The notes below the pieces were generated by a model. The model was not told the origin of the DNA and did not search any database. It saw only the letters and a program-made list of their open reading frames with translations. Shown here in pieces: positions 18,181-26,176 of a stretch of 64,000 nucleotides of DNA. A program made the translations under genes and the position numbers. Numbering within the stretch: the stretch's first letter is position 1; every line of letters begins with the position of its first letter. The stretch is from positions 186,001 through 250,000 of the forward strand of contig NZ_FUYH01000001.1 in the NCBI RefSeq assembly GCF_900167605.1, given 5' to 3'. The DNA comes from Caloramator quimbayensis. GTDB lineage: Bacteria > Bacillota > Clostridia > Clostridiales > Caloramatoraceae.

Positions 18181-18582
18181 TCAGCAGATTAAAAGTTCCT
18201 TCATTTTTTTTCTGTCATCTTCAGTAATGTGATAGATGTTTGAATTTTTTTCATTAGTATCTCTGTTTTCAATAATCAGAACCTTCGAGTTATTATTTAA
18301 AATTAGTGCATGCCATTGATTTTGTTTAATATTGTAAAGTTTATTTTTTTCGAGAACAGTTACATTTATTTCACCCATTTTCTCTTCGAAGCCCGCTGTA
18401 AAGAGCGCAGCTTGTCCTTCAAGAAGCACAAAAACTTCATCAGTTTCAAGGTGTCTTCCAAAGGTTTTAACATTCTCTATATCATTTATTTCATTACAAT
18501 AGGTGTTCTGTGCAACTCTCCAAGAGTTAAAATCTATAAGAGGCTTAAATCCTTCGCCCTCTATATTTACTATCTCAACCAT
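18181..18582 (-). CDS. Small cupin-like protein of the uronate operon
   Basis: This ~133-residue protein appears to be a single cupin barrel: GRHLETDEVFVLLEGQAALFTAG then QWHALILNNNSKVLIIENRD gives the HxxxExxG-like and His-containing strands. I chose ATG 18582 because GGAGGG is five bases upstream; the GTG at 18594 overlaps that site. It lies between uxaC and dctP with short gaps, so it belongs to the operon. Its function is unknown. Candidates are sugar binding or anomer/isomer handling of the uronate; I cannot assign a reaction. Confidence 0.75.
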   Translation of the reverse strand: MVEIVNIEGEGFKPLIDFNSWRVAQNTYCNEINDIENVKTFGRHLETDEVFVLLEGQAALFTAGFEEKMGEINVTVLEKNKLYNIKQNQWHALILNNNSKVLIIENRDTNEKNSNIYHITEDDRKKMKELLIC

Positions 18583-18598
18583 TTTACCCTCCACTGCT

Positions 18599-19849
18599 TT
18601 AAATTTGTTTTTTAATAAAATCCCAAAAATTAGTGCTGAAGATGCTTTCTACATCTCTTCTTATCTCTTCTTCGCTTATTGCCCAGCCTGAATCCATGAT
18701 GTCTTGATATTTATCTATAAGTACAGATGAAATTATCTTTTTAGAATGATACCATTTATATATAAGCTGGTCTATTACTCTCGAATCTGAATGCTGAGGA
18801 ATAAAGGATAATCCGAGGGTCTCCATTCTTATTCTTGTTATCTCCTCTATCATGCTTGGGTTATTTAAAAACCACCAGCATCCAAAAACCATAAGGTTTC
18901 TGAATTTTCTTGTTAAAATTGCAAGTTCATGCTGATTCTCTTTAGAGAGCATTGTTACCATAAATTTATTATCCATAAACTCTCTGCACAAATATTCAAC
19001 TTCACTTATATCTGCCTTACCAAGAAAATCCCCAGCTAAATTCAGTCTTGGATTTGCAGCTCTTTTTACACCTATCATCATTGCAAAGGGAATATTAAAT
19101 TCCCTGCATACAGGCAATACACATTTTTCAATTATCTTCTTTTTGTATGTATTATCATTTATTATCGTAAAAGATGGAGGCAGCGATACTGCCATATATA
19201 CTGAATCGGTTCTCCTCACCCATTCAGATAAAAATCTTTTTATTTCTTCGATTGATTTATCATCCAAATCAAATTTAACATCATATCCCCATTGATTTAA
19301 TTTTAAATATATCTTATCAAAATCATTTAAAAGGGGGTCAATTCTTAATGATGAAATAAACCTGCTGTCTTTAATGTATCCCTTTTGCCATATCTGCCTC
19401 TCTTTTTCATCAAAAGGGTCGTTTGTCATTATAACTTCCTTTACATTGGAAATCTCAAAAACTTTATTTATATAATCACTTGTGCTTATTGAATCATAAT
19501 ATTTTCTGTATTCATCCAGATTCCTTTTTGAGATATCAAACCCAAGCTTAGATAATACAGTTAAAACCCCTCTTTGTGCTTCACTAACAGGCGTATGCTG
19601 TAAAAACAGTGTTTCCCATATTTCATTAGCCTGCTCTCTTTTTGAAAGCTTAAAGAATTTTTCGTATTCAATATCAGAATATCTGAAATATTCCGCACAA
19701 AGATAGTGATATGTCAGAAGCTCATCTATACCCCATAATGATAGTTCTTTAAAGCTTTCTGGGAAAAGGTGTGTATGAATATCTGTTATTTTTACGTTTT
19801 CAATTTCATTTAAAACTGCTTTTTTTAATAAATCCCTGTTCGTAATTAT
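18599..19849 (-). CDS. uxaC: Uronate isomerase, divergent Bh0493 type, with non-standard start
   Basis: This amidohydrolase-fold protein isomerises D-glucuronate to D-fructuronate (or galacturonate to tagaturonate). TDIHTHLFPESF carries the HxH metal motif near residue 27; later blocks are VIMTNDPFDEKER, SLPPSF, FAMMIGVKRAANPRL, LVTM-like MVTMLSKENQHEL, FGCWWFLNNP and FIPQHSDSR. They match my recollection of Bacillus halodurans Bh0493, distinct from classical UxaC. The coding frame runs without a stop back to 19854, but the first in-frame ATG is at 19429, far inside the domain. Ungapped similarity to the Bh0493 N-terminus (ITNRDLLKKAV) puts the start at ATA 19849 or ATT 19846, after AGGAGA. 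An out-of-frame ATG (19859) is nearby. Confidence 0.85.
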   Translation of the reverse strand: MITNRDLLKKAVLNEIENVKITDIHTHLFPESFKELSLWGIDELLTYHYLCAEYFRYSDIEYEKFFKLSKREQANEIWETLFLQHTPVSEAQRGVLTVLSKLGFDISKRNLDEYRKYYDSISTSDYINKVFEISNVKEVIMTNDPFDEKERQIWQKGYIKDSRFISSLRIDPLLNDFDKIYLKLNQWGYDVKFDLDDKSIEEIKRFLSEWVRRTDSVYMAVSLPPSFTIINDNTYKKKIIEKCVLPVCREFNIPFAMMIGVKRAANPRLNLAGDFLGKADISEVEYLCREFMDNKFMVTMLSKENQHELAILTRKFRNLMVFGCWWFLNNPSMIEEITRIRMETLGLSFIPQHSDSRVIDQLIYKWYHSKKIISSVLIDKYQDIMDSGWAISEEEIRRDVESIFSTNFWDFIKKQI

Positions 19850-19887
19850 AGCTTTTCATCTCCTATCACAATAATTAAAGTGAAAAT

Positions 19888-19901
19888 TGTTAACGTGTGC
19901 A
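19888..19901 (-). promoter_or_regulatory. LacI-type operator upstream of uxaC
   Basis: TGTTAACGTGTGCA, an imperfect palindrome around a central CG as in LacI-family operators, lies about 40 bases upstream of the uxaC start. The identical 14-mer in opposite orientation is at 20974-20987 upstream of the lacI-type gene. Its occurrence at both promoters of the operon supports it as the regulator's site. Confidence 0.7.
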
Positions 19902-19918
19902 TATTTAGCTATAAGAAA

Positions 19919-20920
19919 TTATGCATTTTTACTTACTGATTTTCTGATAACAAGCTCGGCATCCATGTATTTAATCATACCATTAGCTTCACAGTTTTCA
20001 ATCAATTCAATAATCATTTTAGCACCTTCTCTTCCAATATCTTCAATATGCCTGTTAACTGTCGTTAAGGAAGGGTTTAAAAATTGAGAGATGCTATTGT
20101 CATCAAAACCAACAATAGAAATATCATCAGGTACTTTTAATCCCATCTGAAAAGCTGCATTCATTGCTCCTATAGCCATATCATCATTTGAGCAAAAAAC
20201 AGCGCTGGGCACTTTAGGCAATGACAAAAGCTTTTCCATTGCCGTATATCCGCTTTTGAAATCATATGTACCTTGAACTATAAAATCATTATTTATAAAG
20301 ATTTTATTTTCCATCAAAGCATCTAAATACCCCTGTTTTCTCTTTTCTGTTGATTTAAATCCTTCCTTACCTAAAATGATTGCAATATCCTTATGTCCAT
20401 TATCTATTAAGTAATTAACTGCTTGTTTTGAGGCGATTCTATCATCCGTTAATATACAGATGATAGAATCACATTTTATTTCCCTGTTTAGAACAACAAT
20501 AGGTATTTTTTTCTCTATAACATTATATATAAACAGATTGTCCTTTTCGCTTTGGCTCATCAAAATTATTCCGTCAAATCTCTTTGATGTAACTAAGTTG
20601 AAATCTTTATAATCATCTATGCCTTTAATTATTAAATTATATTTATCCTTAATTATGCTGTTTACACCCTTTACAGTTTGATTGAAAAATGAAGGTGTTG
20701 TTCCTATATTTAATGTAGAGAAGAACAAACCTATATTAAATGTTCTATCTGTAACCAGATTTTTAGCATTTAAATTAGGTACATAATTAAGCTGCTGGGC
20801 TATTTCTTTAATTTTATTTTTTGTTTCATCCTTTATAAGAGGGCTGTTGTTTAAAGCCCTCGATACTGTTGTATGAGAAACTCCTGCCAGTCTTGCGATA
20901 TCCTTAATTGTAACGTTCAT
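19919..20920 (-). CDS. LacI-family transcriptional regulator of uronate genes
   Basis: This 333-residue repressor has the N-terminal LacI HTH, NVTIKDIARLAGVSHTTVSRAL, and hinge region (about 1-60). A periplasmic-binding-like sensor domain follows, with GIDDYKDFN, FDGIILMSQ and IVGFDDNSISQFLNPSLTTV. It ends just upstream of the operator before uxaC, and the same operator lies 54 bases upstream of its own start, so it probably represses both itself and the uxaC-cupin-dctPQM-GH31-uxuAB genes. The inducer is probably a uronate pathway intermediate; that is inference. AAGGTGA precedes the ATG. Confidence 0.93.
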   Translation of the reverse strand: MNVTIKDIARLAGVSHTTVSRALNNSPLIKDETKNKIKEIAQQLNYVPNLNAKNLVTDRTFNIGLFFSTLNIGTTPSFFNQTVKGVNSIIKDKYNLIIKGIDDYKDFNLVTSKRFDGIILMSQSEKDNLFIYNVIEKKIPIVVLNREIKCDSIICILTDDRIASKQAVNYLIDNGHKDIAIILGKEGFKSTEKRKQGYLDALMENKIFINNDFIVQGTYDFKSGYTAMEKLLSLPKVPSAVFCSNDDMAIGAMNAAFQMGLKVPDDISIVGFDDNSISQFLNPSLTTVNRHIEDIGREGAKMIIELIENCEANGMIKYMDAELVIRKSVSKNA

Positions 20921-20973
20921 AACAATTCACCTTCATGGCTAACCTAAACTACAGTATGAATTATACCATGTTT

Positions 20974-20987
20974 TGCACACGTTAACA
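20974..20987 (-). promoter_or_regulatory. LacI-type operator upstream of the lacI-like gene
   Basis: TGCACACGTTAACA is the exact reverse complement of the site at 19888-19901. Located 54 bases before the regulator's start codon, it suggests autoregulation. Confidence 0.7.
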
Positions 20988-21027
20988 ATATATATTTTAT
21001 AAAAATTTTCATAAGTATTAAAATTTA

Positions 21028-22050
21028 TTATCTTTGCACTCTTCCTGATGCGTCACCCTTCATTAAAGTTTCTACTTCTTCTTTAGAAACAAGGTTAAAG
21101 TCTCCTTCAATTGAATGTTTTAGGCAGGATGCTGCAACCGCAAACTCGAGTGCATCTTTGCTGCCCATTCCTGAGGATAATCCGTATATAAGTCCTCCTG
21201 CAAAGGAGTCTCCGCCGCCAACTCTGTCAACGATTCTAATATCATATTTTCTTGATCTTATAAATTCCTTACCATCATAAATCATAGCTGACCAGCCGTT
21301 ATCTGAAGCCGAGTAGCTCTCTCTTAAAGTTATAGCTGCATATTTTAAACCAAATCTGTCAAAAAGCTCTTTCGCAACCTTTCTATATCCCTCTTCGCTC
21401 AGCTTTCCGCTTTCAATATCTGTTGCATCTGCCTTTATTCCAAATACTTTTTCTGCATCTTCTTCATTTGCAATTATAACATCGCAGTATTTTACTATCT
21501 CTCCCATTACTTTTCCTGCTTTTTCGCTGCTCCAAAGCTTTTTTCTGTAGTTAAGATCGCAGCTTACCATAACTCCTTTTTCTTTTGCTTTTTTTACAGC
21601 TTCTAAAGTAATTTCAGCACAATTATCTGATAAAGCTGGAGTTATACCTGTAAAATGGAACCACTGTGCATCTTTAAAAACCTCGTCCCAGTTAAAGTCT
21701 TCACTTGAAGCTTCTGATATAGATGAATGAGCCCTGTCATATATAACCTTTGATGGTCTTTGTGATGCTCCTTTTTCGCAGAAATATATTCCAAGTCTTT
21801 CTCCGCCTCTTGCTATGTAGTCAGTATTTACTCCATACTTTCTAAGCTCATTAACTGCACATTGTCCTATTTCATGCTTTGGAACTTTAGATACAAAATA
21901 TGCATCCTTCCCATAATTAGATAGGGATACAGCAACATTCGCTTCTCCTCCGCCATATACAACTGAAAATTCCTTTGACTGAACAAACCTTTCATAACCC
22001 ATAGGGGCAAGTCTTAACATTATTTCTCCAAATGTTACAAATTTACTCAT
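21028..22050 (-). CDS. kdgK: 2-Keto-3-deoxygluconate kinase KdgK (PfkB family)
   Basis: This 340-residue ribokinase/PfkB-family enzyme phosphorylates KDG to KDPG in the uronate pathway. It shows the N-terminal GEIMLRLAP and YGGGEANVAVSLSNYGKD (substrate lid and GG motif), CDLNYRKKLW, and the C-terminal DRVGGGDSFAGGLIYGL that holds the catalytic Asp and anion hole. GAGGAGG lies before the ATG. It follows kdgA by 37 bases, and both respond probably to the IclR protein upstream. The assignment rests on family blocks plus pathway context. Confidence 0.93.
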   Translation of the reverse strand: MSKFVTFGEIMLRLAPMGYERFVQSKEFSVVYGGGEANVAVSLSNYGKDAYFVSKVPKHEIGQCAVNELRKYGVNTDYIARGGERLGIYFCEKGASQRPSKVIYDRAHSSISEASSEDFNWDEVFKDAQWFHFTGITPALSDNCAEITLEAVKKAKEKGVMVSCDLNYRKKLWSSEKAGKVMGEIVKYCDVIIANEEDAEKVFGIKADATDIESGKLSEEGYRKVAKELFDRFGLKYAAITLRESYSASDNGWSAMIYDGKEFIRSRKYDIRIVDRVGGGDSFAGGLIYGLSSGMGSKDALEFAVAASCLKHSIEGDFNLVSKEEVETLMKGDASGRVQR

Positions 22051-22087
22051 TATATTTGCCTCCTCAATATTTATATATTAATTCTAT

Positions 22088-22735
22088 TTATTTTTGTCTT
22101 GCTTTTTTTACAGCTTCTACGAATTGCTGTGCAGTTCTTGTTACAAGTTCATAGTCTCCTGTTTTTGCTCCCTTTGTAAGGCTGCTTCCTGTGCCTACTG
22201 CAACAGCACCAGCTTTAATCCATTCCTCAACGTTATTTAAGTCTACCCCTCCTGTAGGCATAAAATTACCCTGTGGAAGAGGTCCTTTAAAGTCTTTAAT
22301 TATTGAAGGCCCAAAAGCACTTCCTGGAAATACTTTTAAAATTTCAGCTCCAAGCTCTAAAGCTTCAATAGCATCCCTTACAGTCATAATTCCCGGCATA
22401 ACAGGAACCCTGTATCTATTGCATAATTTAATAGTATCAGGATTTAAACTCGGGCTTACAATATATTTTGCGCCTGCTAATATACAAGCCCTTGCTGTTT
22501 CAGGATCAAGTACTGTTCCTGCACCTATTACAACATCATCATCATCTTTATAAACCTGTGAAAGCTCTTTTATAATATCAACAGCATCTATAACCGTCAT
22601 GGTAACTTCGAGAATATTTATTCCGCCTTTTTTAACAGCATCAACTATTTTTATTCCCTGCTCTTTAGACTCTGCTCTTATAACAGCAACTACCCCGCTG
22701 TCTACTATTTTTTTAATAGTTTCAATCCTTTTCAT
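22088..22735 (-). CDS. kdgA: KDPG/KHG aldolase
   Basis: This 215-residue class I aldolase splits KDPG into pyruvate and glyceraldehyde 3-phosphate. It has GVVAVIRAES, the catalytic Glu of ILEVTMTV, GAGTVLDPE, and the Schiff-base Lys in GAKYIVSPSLN, then GIMTVRDAIEALELGAEILKVFPG. ATG 22735 is preferred because AGGAGG is seven bases upstream; the ATG at 22741 touches the ribosome site. It is the first gene of kdgA-kdgK, downstream of a region rich in IclR-type operators. Confidence 0.94.
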   Translation of the reverse strand: MKRIETIKKIVDSGVVAVIRAESKEQGIKIVDAVKKGGINILEVTMTVIDAVDIIKELSQVYKDDDDVVIGAGTVLDPETARACILAGAKYIVSPSLNPDTIKLCNRYRVPVMPGIMTVRDAIEALELGAEILKVFPGSAFGPSIIKDFKGPLPQGNFMPTGGVDLNNVEEWIKAGAVAVGTGSSLTKGAKTGDYELVTRTAQQFVEAVKKARQK

Positions 22736-22820
22736 TCTCATACCTCCTATAATAATCCATTTAATTTTTAATCTTTAATTTTTACCTTAAGCATATAAAA
22801 GCATTTTGTCATTTAATTTC

Positions 22821-22847
22821 GTTCCATATTATGAAACATAGTTTCAT
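22821..22847. promoter_or_regulatory. IclR/KdgR-type operator 1
   Basis: ATGAAACATAGTTTCAT (22831-22847) is a perfect 7-bp inverted repeat around ATA. It overlaps a second pair, GTTCCA-N5-TGAAAC (22821-22837). The pattern matches the TGAAAC/GTTTCA half-sites of KdgR-like IclR proteins. It lies about 90-110 bases upstream of kdgA. Confidence 0.6.
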
Positions 22848-22989
22848 TATTTTCCTATAAAAAATATAATTTCTTTTTAAATATCTATCCCTTACTTTGT
22901 AAAGAGCCGAAAAATTTTTTATATATAAATTTAATCAGATAATGTTGTAAATATGATATATAAAAATAACTTTACTCTAAACATCGTTA

Positions 22990-23006
22990 GGAAAAATAGT
23001 TTCGTT
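22990..23006. promoter_or_regulatory. IclR/KdgR-type operator 2 (weak)
   Basis: GGAAAAATAGTTTCGTT keeps one good half-site (GTTTC) and a degenerate partner. It is the middle of three similar sites in the 380-bp region between the iclR-type gene and kdgA. Confidence 0.4.
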
Positions 23007-23047
23007 ATTTTATAAATTTAATAAAAAGCTCTTATCTGTTTCACATG

Positions 23048-23076
23048 ATGGAACGATGTTTCAATTTGTTCCATTA
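23048..23076. promoter_or_regulatory. IclR/KdgR-type operator 3
   Basis: ATGGAACGATGTTTCAAT followed by TTGTTCCAT gives TGGAAC/GTTTCA and a further GTTCCA half-site on the same helix face. It is near the 3' end of the iclR-type gene, so it probably acts on a promoter of kdgA-kdgK. Confidence 0.55.
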
Positions 23077-23123
23077 TTATATTATCATTACTTTTATAAA
23101 AATTCCATATAAAATTTATAATT

Positions 23124-23912
23124 TTATTTATTTTTAATATATCCTAACTGATATGAAATTTCCTCTGTTATTTCAATTAATATTTTCTTTATCTCCTTCA
23201 TTTTATCATCTGTCATATGTATTGTAAGACCTGATATACTTGCTGCAGCTTCTGCTTTCCCTTCTCTATTATATATAGGTGCTGCTATGCATCTAATTCC
23301 TTCTTCAAATTCAACCTCATCAACTGCATAGCATCTTTCCTTTGATTTTTTTAATTCATTAATCAGTCCATCAATATTTGTTATTGTATTTTGTGTGTAC
23401 TTAATCATATCTTTTTCTTTTATTAACGCTTTTATAAAGTTTTCATCATAATCCCACAAAAGAACTTTGCCAACAGCTGTACAGTAGAGAGGAATTCTTT
23501 TTCCTATCTGCGAATTCATTCTAACGCTTCTTTTATTGGTATCGCTTTCAACTTTATCAATATATATTGCTTTATCTCCATCAAGAACAGCAAGATGTAC
23601 AACCTGGTCTGTTACCTGAGCAAGTTTCTTTAAATATGGTCTTGATACATTTCCTATATCAAGGCTGTCAAGTATTGAATTTGCAAGATATAGTATTCTT
23701 TTCCCAAGCCTATAATTATCGCTGTCAATTTCCTTTTCAACATATCCTTTATTCATAAGAGTTAAAAGCAATCTATGAACTGTACTCTTGCTAAGCCCAA
23801 CATCCTTCGATATTTTAGTTACACCGCATCCTTTTTTCTCCTCAGAGAGCTTTTCTAAAATTAATATTGCTCTTTCAACGGATTGTACATTGCTTTCTGA
23901 TTCCTTTGTCAT
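23124..23912 (-). CDS. IclR-family regulator (KdgR-like)
   Basis: This 262-residue regulator has the N-terminal winged helix (VERAILILEKLSEEKKGCG, then SKDVGLSKSTVHRLLLTL) and the C-terminal effector domain with PYLKKLAQVTDQVVHLAVL, PLYCTAVGKVLL and CIAAPIYNREGKAEAAASISG. By family it binds a small acid such as KDG. The tandem GTTTCA-type sites downstream, before kdgA, fit its likely control of kdgA-kdgK. The gene is on the same strand and upstream of that operon. A second regulator (LacI type) seems to take the other half of the locus. Confidence 0.93.
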   Translation of the reverse strand: MTKESESNVQSVERAILILEKLSEEKKGCGVTKISKDVGLSKSTVHRLLLTLMNKGYVEKEIDSDNYRLGKRILYLANSILDSLDIGNVSRPYLKKLAQVTDQVVHLAVLDGDKAIYIDKVESDTNKRSVRMNSQIGKRIPLYCTAVGKVLLWDYDENFIKALIKEKDMIKYTQNTITNIDGLINELKKSKERCYAVDEVEFEEGIRCIAAPIYNREGKAEAAASISGLTIHMTDDKMKEIKKILIEITEEISYQLGYIKNK

Positions 23913-24068
23913 ATAATCACCTCGATTACTAAATTTATCTAAGAAAAATCCATTAAATCTAATTTTATCATATAAGCTCTTTAGGATAAACTAAAATGAT
24001 ATCATTTTTAAAGTATTTCTTATGCAAAAGAGCCGCCTTAAATCCTTAAGACAGCCCCTATAAAATCC

Positions 24069-25550
24069 CTATATTGAGTTTGTCAACTGGGTGGCACTTG
24101 ACAAACTCAAAAGATTATCTATAGATATCCCTGCTGAAATTACTCCCTTATCATCCTTCCTTCTTAGTGCCATAAATTTATAAAGTTCTCCTGTATCAAG
24201 CCTTCTTGTCAGAGGATATATTTTTATATCCTCATTAGATTTGTAAAACTCAACATAGCGTTTATCGATTTCAAAAATATTTAATCCTATTGCATCCTTT
24301 GTTGTGGCATATTCAAATCGTCCCTTATCATTTGAATAATAGATATCATTTATTTTTAGACTGCTGCATAATTTCATTAATTCATCTGGGGATTTATCAC
24401 CAGAATATTCAATTATTATTTCGCCTATTTCTTTTAATTTACTATCCACATCTTCATCTAAAACATTTTCTAAAAACTCATTGCTTAGATTTGAAATTTT
24501 ATCTGTTACAAAATTTAAAGCACTGATTATTATTCTTTGGTTCTCAACTGCCTCAGAGGTTGTCTGAATAAATTCCAAAGTCCTGTCGTGGGAAAACTTT
24601 AATGTGTTAATTTTTCCTCTTGTCCTGTCTGCTGAAATTTGAACCTCTTTTGCTTCATTTTTTATTTCATCAATTTTCTTGTCAAGTTTATTTGATGCTT
24701 CAAATATATTTTTAAGGGCATCATCTATATTAACTATAGTATTGTTTACTTCTGCTATTTTCCCATTACTACTGCTGCTAATGCTTTGCATATTTTCTAT
24801 ATTGCTTTGAAGCTCACTGGTTAGTTTCTTTATTTCCATGTTAAAATATTTTACCTGTTCTGAAAGTTTCCTGACTTCACTTGCAACAACAGCAAAACCC
24901 TTCCCATGTTCTCCTGCTCTTGCCGCTTCAATGCTTGCATTCAACGACAATAAATTAGTCTGGTTAGCAATTTGCTCTATGCTGTGGGATACTGAAAATA
25001 TTTTTTCTGAAGTTGATTTTAGGTAATCAGTGGTATGAATAAAATTCTTATATATATCAACTATATCATTAAAGTTTTTTATTATACTCTTTATAGTATT
25101 TTCACTGTTCACTATAACCTCAATGCTTTCATTTGAAAGCTTAGCCGTATCCTTTGATAAATCTCTGATAAATACTGCTTTATTATTAATATGAGATGCT
25201 TCATCATCGATAGATTTTATGTTATTTGCATCCTCGTCAACTAATTTTCTAATCTCTGATGAAAACTCCATGGTTTCACTTGATGATTTAATCAGTTCAT
25301 TTGAAGAAACATACAAATCTTTACTCGCATCAGCAAGTTTTTTTGAGGTTTCCTTTAGATTAATTGTTTCCTTTTCAATATATACATTTTTCTCAACAGT
25401 TTTAACTTTTTTTACATAAAAGTAAGTGCTTAAACTTGCAAAAGCAGCTATAAATACATATATGGCAAAATGAGAGAAATTAATATATGATAATATTTTC
25501 GAGATAAAAACAGATAATAAAATAATAATTATTAACTTTAAATATTCCAT
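24069..25550 (-). CDS. Methyl-accepting chemotaxis-type receptor with C-terminal sensor
   Basis: This 493-residue protein has two membrane helices at residues ~4-20 and ~27-45, with almost no extracellular domain. A long coiled coil carries the MCP hairpin core [31 protein letters not shown]-type segment (about 200-230). No HAMP is obvious. Instead a ~110-residue C-terminal domain (about 370-480) resembles a Cache/PAS-like sensor: [18 protein letters not shown] and [13 protein letters not shown]. Cytoplasmic sensing is inferred. The last ~13 residues ([13 protein letters not shown]) are encoded by a palindromic repeat found elsewhere at gene ends, so the native C-terminus seems replaced. Confidence 0.85.
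   Translation of the reverse strand: MEYLKLIIIILLSVFISKILSYINFSHFAIYVFIAAFASLSTYFYVKKVKTVEKNVYIEKETINLKETSKKLADASKDLYVSSNELIKSSSETMEFSSEIRKLVDEDANNIKSIDDEASHINNKAVFIRDLSKDTAKLSNESIEVIVNSENTIKSIIKNFNDIVDIYKNFIHTTDYLKSTSEKIFSVSHSIEQIANQTNLLSLNASIEAARAGEHGKGFAVVASEVRKLSEQVKYFNMEIKKLTSELQSNIENMQSISSSSNGKIAEVNNTIVNIDDALKNIFEASNKLDKKIDEIKNEAKEVQISADRTRGKINTLKFSHDRTLEFIQTTSEAVENQRIIISALNFVTDKISNLSNEFLENVLDEDVDSKLKEIGEIIIEYSGDKSPDELMKLCSSLKINDIYYSNDKGRFEYATTKDAIGLNIFEIDKRYVEFYKSNEDIKIYPLTRRLDTGELYKFMALRRKDDKGVISAGISIDNLLSLSSATQLTNSI
24074..24110 (-). repeat. Copy 3 of the repeat, inside the MCP 3' end, with 13-bp arms
   Basis: The core TGTCAACTGGGTGGCACTT is flanked so that TTGAGTTTGTCAA (24074-24086) and its exact reverse complement TTGACAAACTCAA (24098-24110) form a 13-bp stem around an 11-base loop. 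It lies within the last codons of the receptor gene, whose stop is 24069-24071. Confidence 0.8.
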
Positions 25551-25624
25551 CCTATCACCTTATTCTTAGAAATGTTATAATATATATTTCTATCCAAAAT
25601 AAAAAATCCCTTTTTTTTGCAAAT

Positions 25625-25648
25625 AAAAACTGCCCTTTGGCAGTTTTT
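25625..25648 (-). terminator. Terminator of the split manC gene
   Basis: AAAAACTGCC-CTTT-GGCAGTTTTT begins at the stop codon of the 3' manC fragment. On the minus strand the stem is followed by TTTTTATTTGC, a normal intrinsic terminator. Confidence 0.8.
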
Positions 25649-26114
25649 ACATGAACCTTTCAAATTCATCTTTTTTATACAAATCCTTTACAAGCTCCTT
25701 TATCTGCTGACACCTGTCCTTAGGACATATTAAAAGAGCATCTTCAGTATCAACTATTAGCATATCCTTAAGGCCTATTGCAGATATAAGCCTTTTATCA
25801 CCAAGTATCATAGTGTTATAAACATCTAAAAGGCCAGCTTTACATCCTGTTACTATATTGCTGTTTTCATCATGATTCAAAAATCTTTCAAGGGACACAA
25901 AGCTTCCTATATCATCCCAATCAAAGGATGTTTCAAGTACAACAGCCCTATGAGTCCTTTGCATAACTCCAAAGTCAATTGAAATGCCATCTATTTTAGA
26001 GTACTCCTCATTTATAATCTCCTCTTCCTTCTCTGTTCCTATATATTCATACATCCTCATTAGGTTTTTATAAAGATCCGGAAGATACTTTTTTATCTCC
26101 CTAAGGAGTCTATC
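25647..26114 (-). pseudogene. manC: Mannose-1-phosphate guanylyltransferase, 3' fragment (separated by insertion)
   Basis: This fragment encodes the C-terminal ~155 residues of ManC, which makes GDP-mannose from mannose-1-phosphate and GTP. It has IDFGVMQRT, SFDWDDIGSFVSLERFL and IVDTEDALLICPKDRCQQIKEL, which align with IDYGIMEHA, NFGWDDVGSWTALERI and LVDTDDATLICSKDKCQDIK of the intact paralogue at 57630. The frame stays open into the inserted element up to 26174, but sequence before GATA (26114-26111) is element DNA. There are no internal stops and the terminator is intact. It is therefore silent as it stands, but restorable by excision. Confidence 0.9.
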
Positions 26115-26132
26115 ATCATTATTTACCAAAGT
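26111..26132. other. Predicted attachment site (3'-manC junction)
   Basis: TATC core (26111-26114) is followed inside the element by eight bases and TTACCAAAGT (26123-26132). The outer side is manC coding sequence. This corresponds to one hybrid att site of a serine recombinase. Confidence 0.6.
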
Positions 26133-26176
26133 TGGATAATATATTCTCATATTTTTATTGTTATTATAACACAATT

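Noticed and set aside
18599-19429. ATG 19429 as the uronate isomerase start
   Set aside because: It would remove the HxH metal-binding motif and about 140 conserved residues that are encoded upstream in the same frame.
22191-22553. 120-codon plus-strand frame in kdgA
   Set aside because: Antisense reading of a conserved aldolase; composition follows the codon complement.
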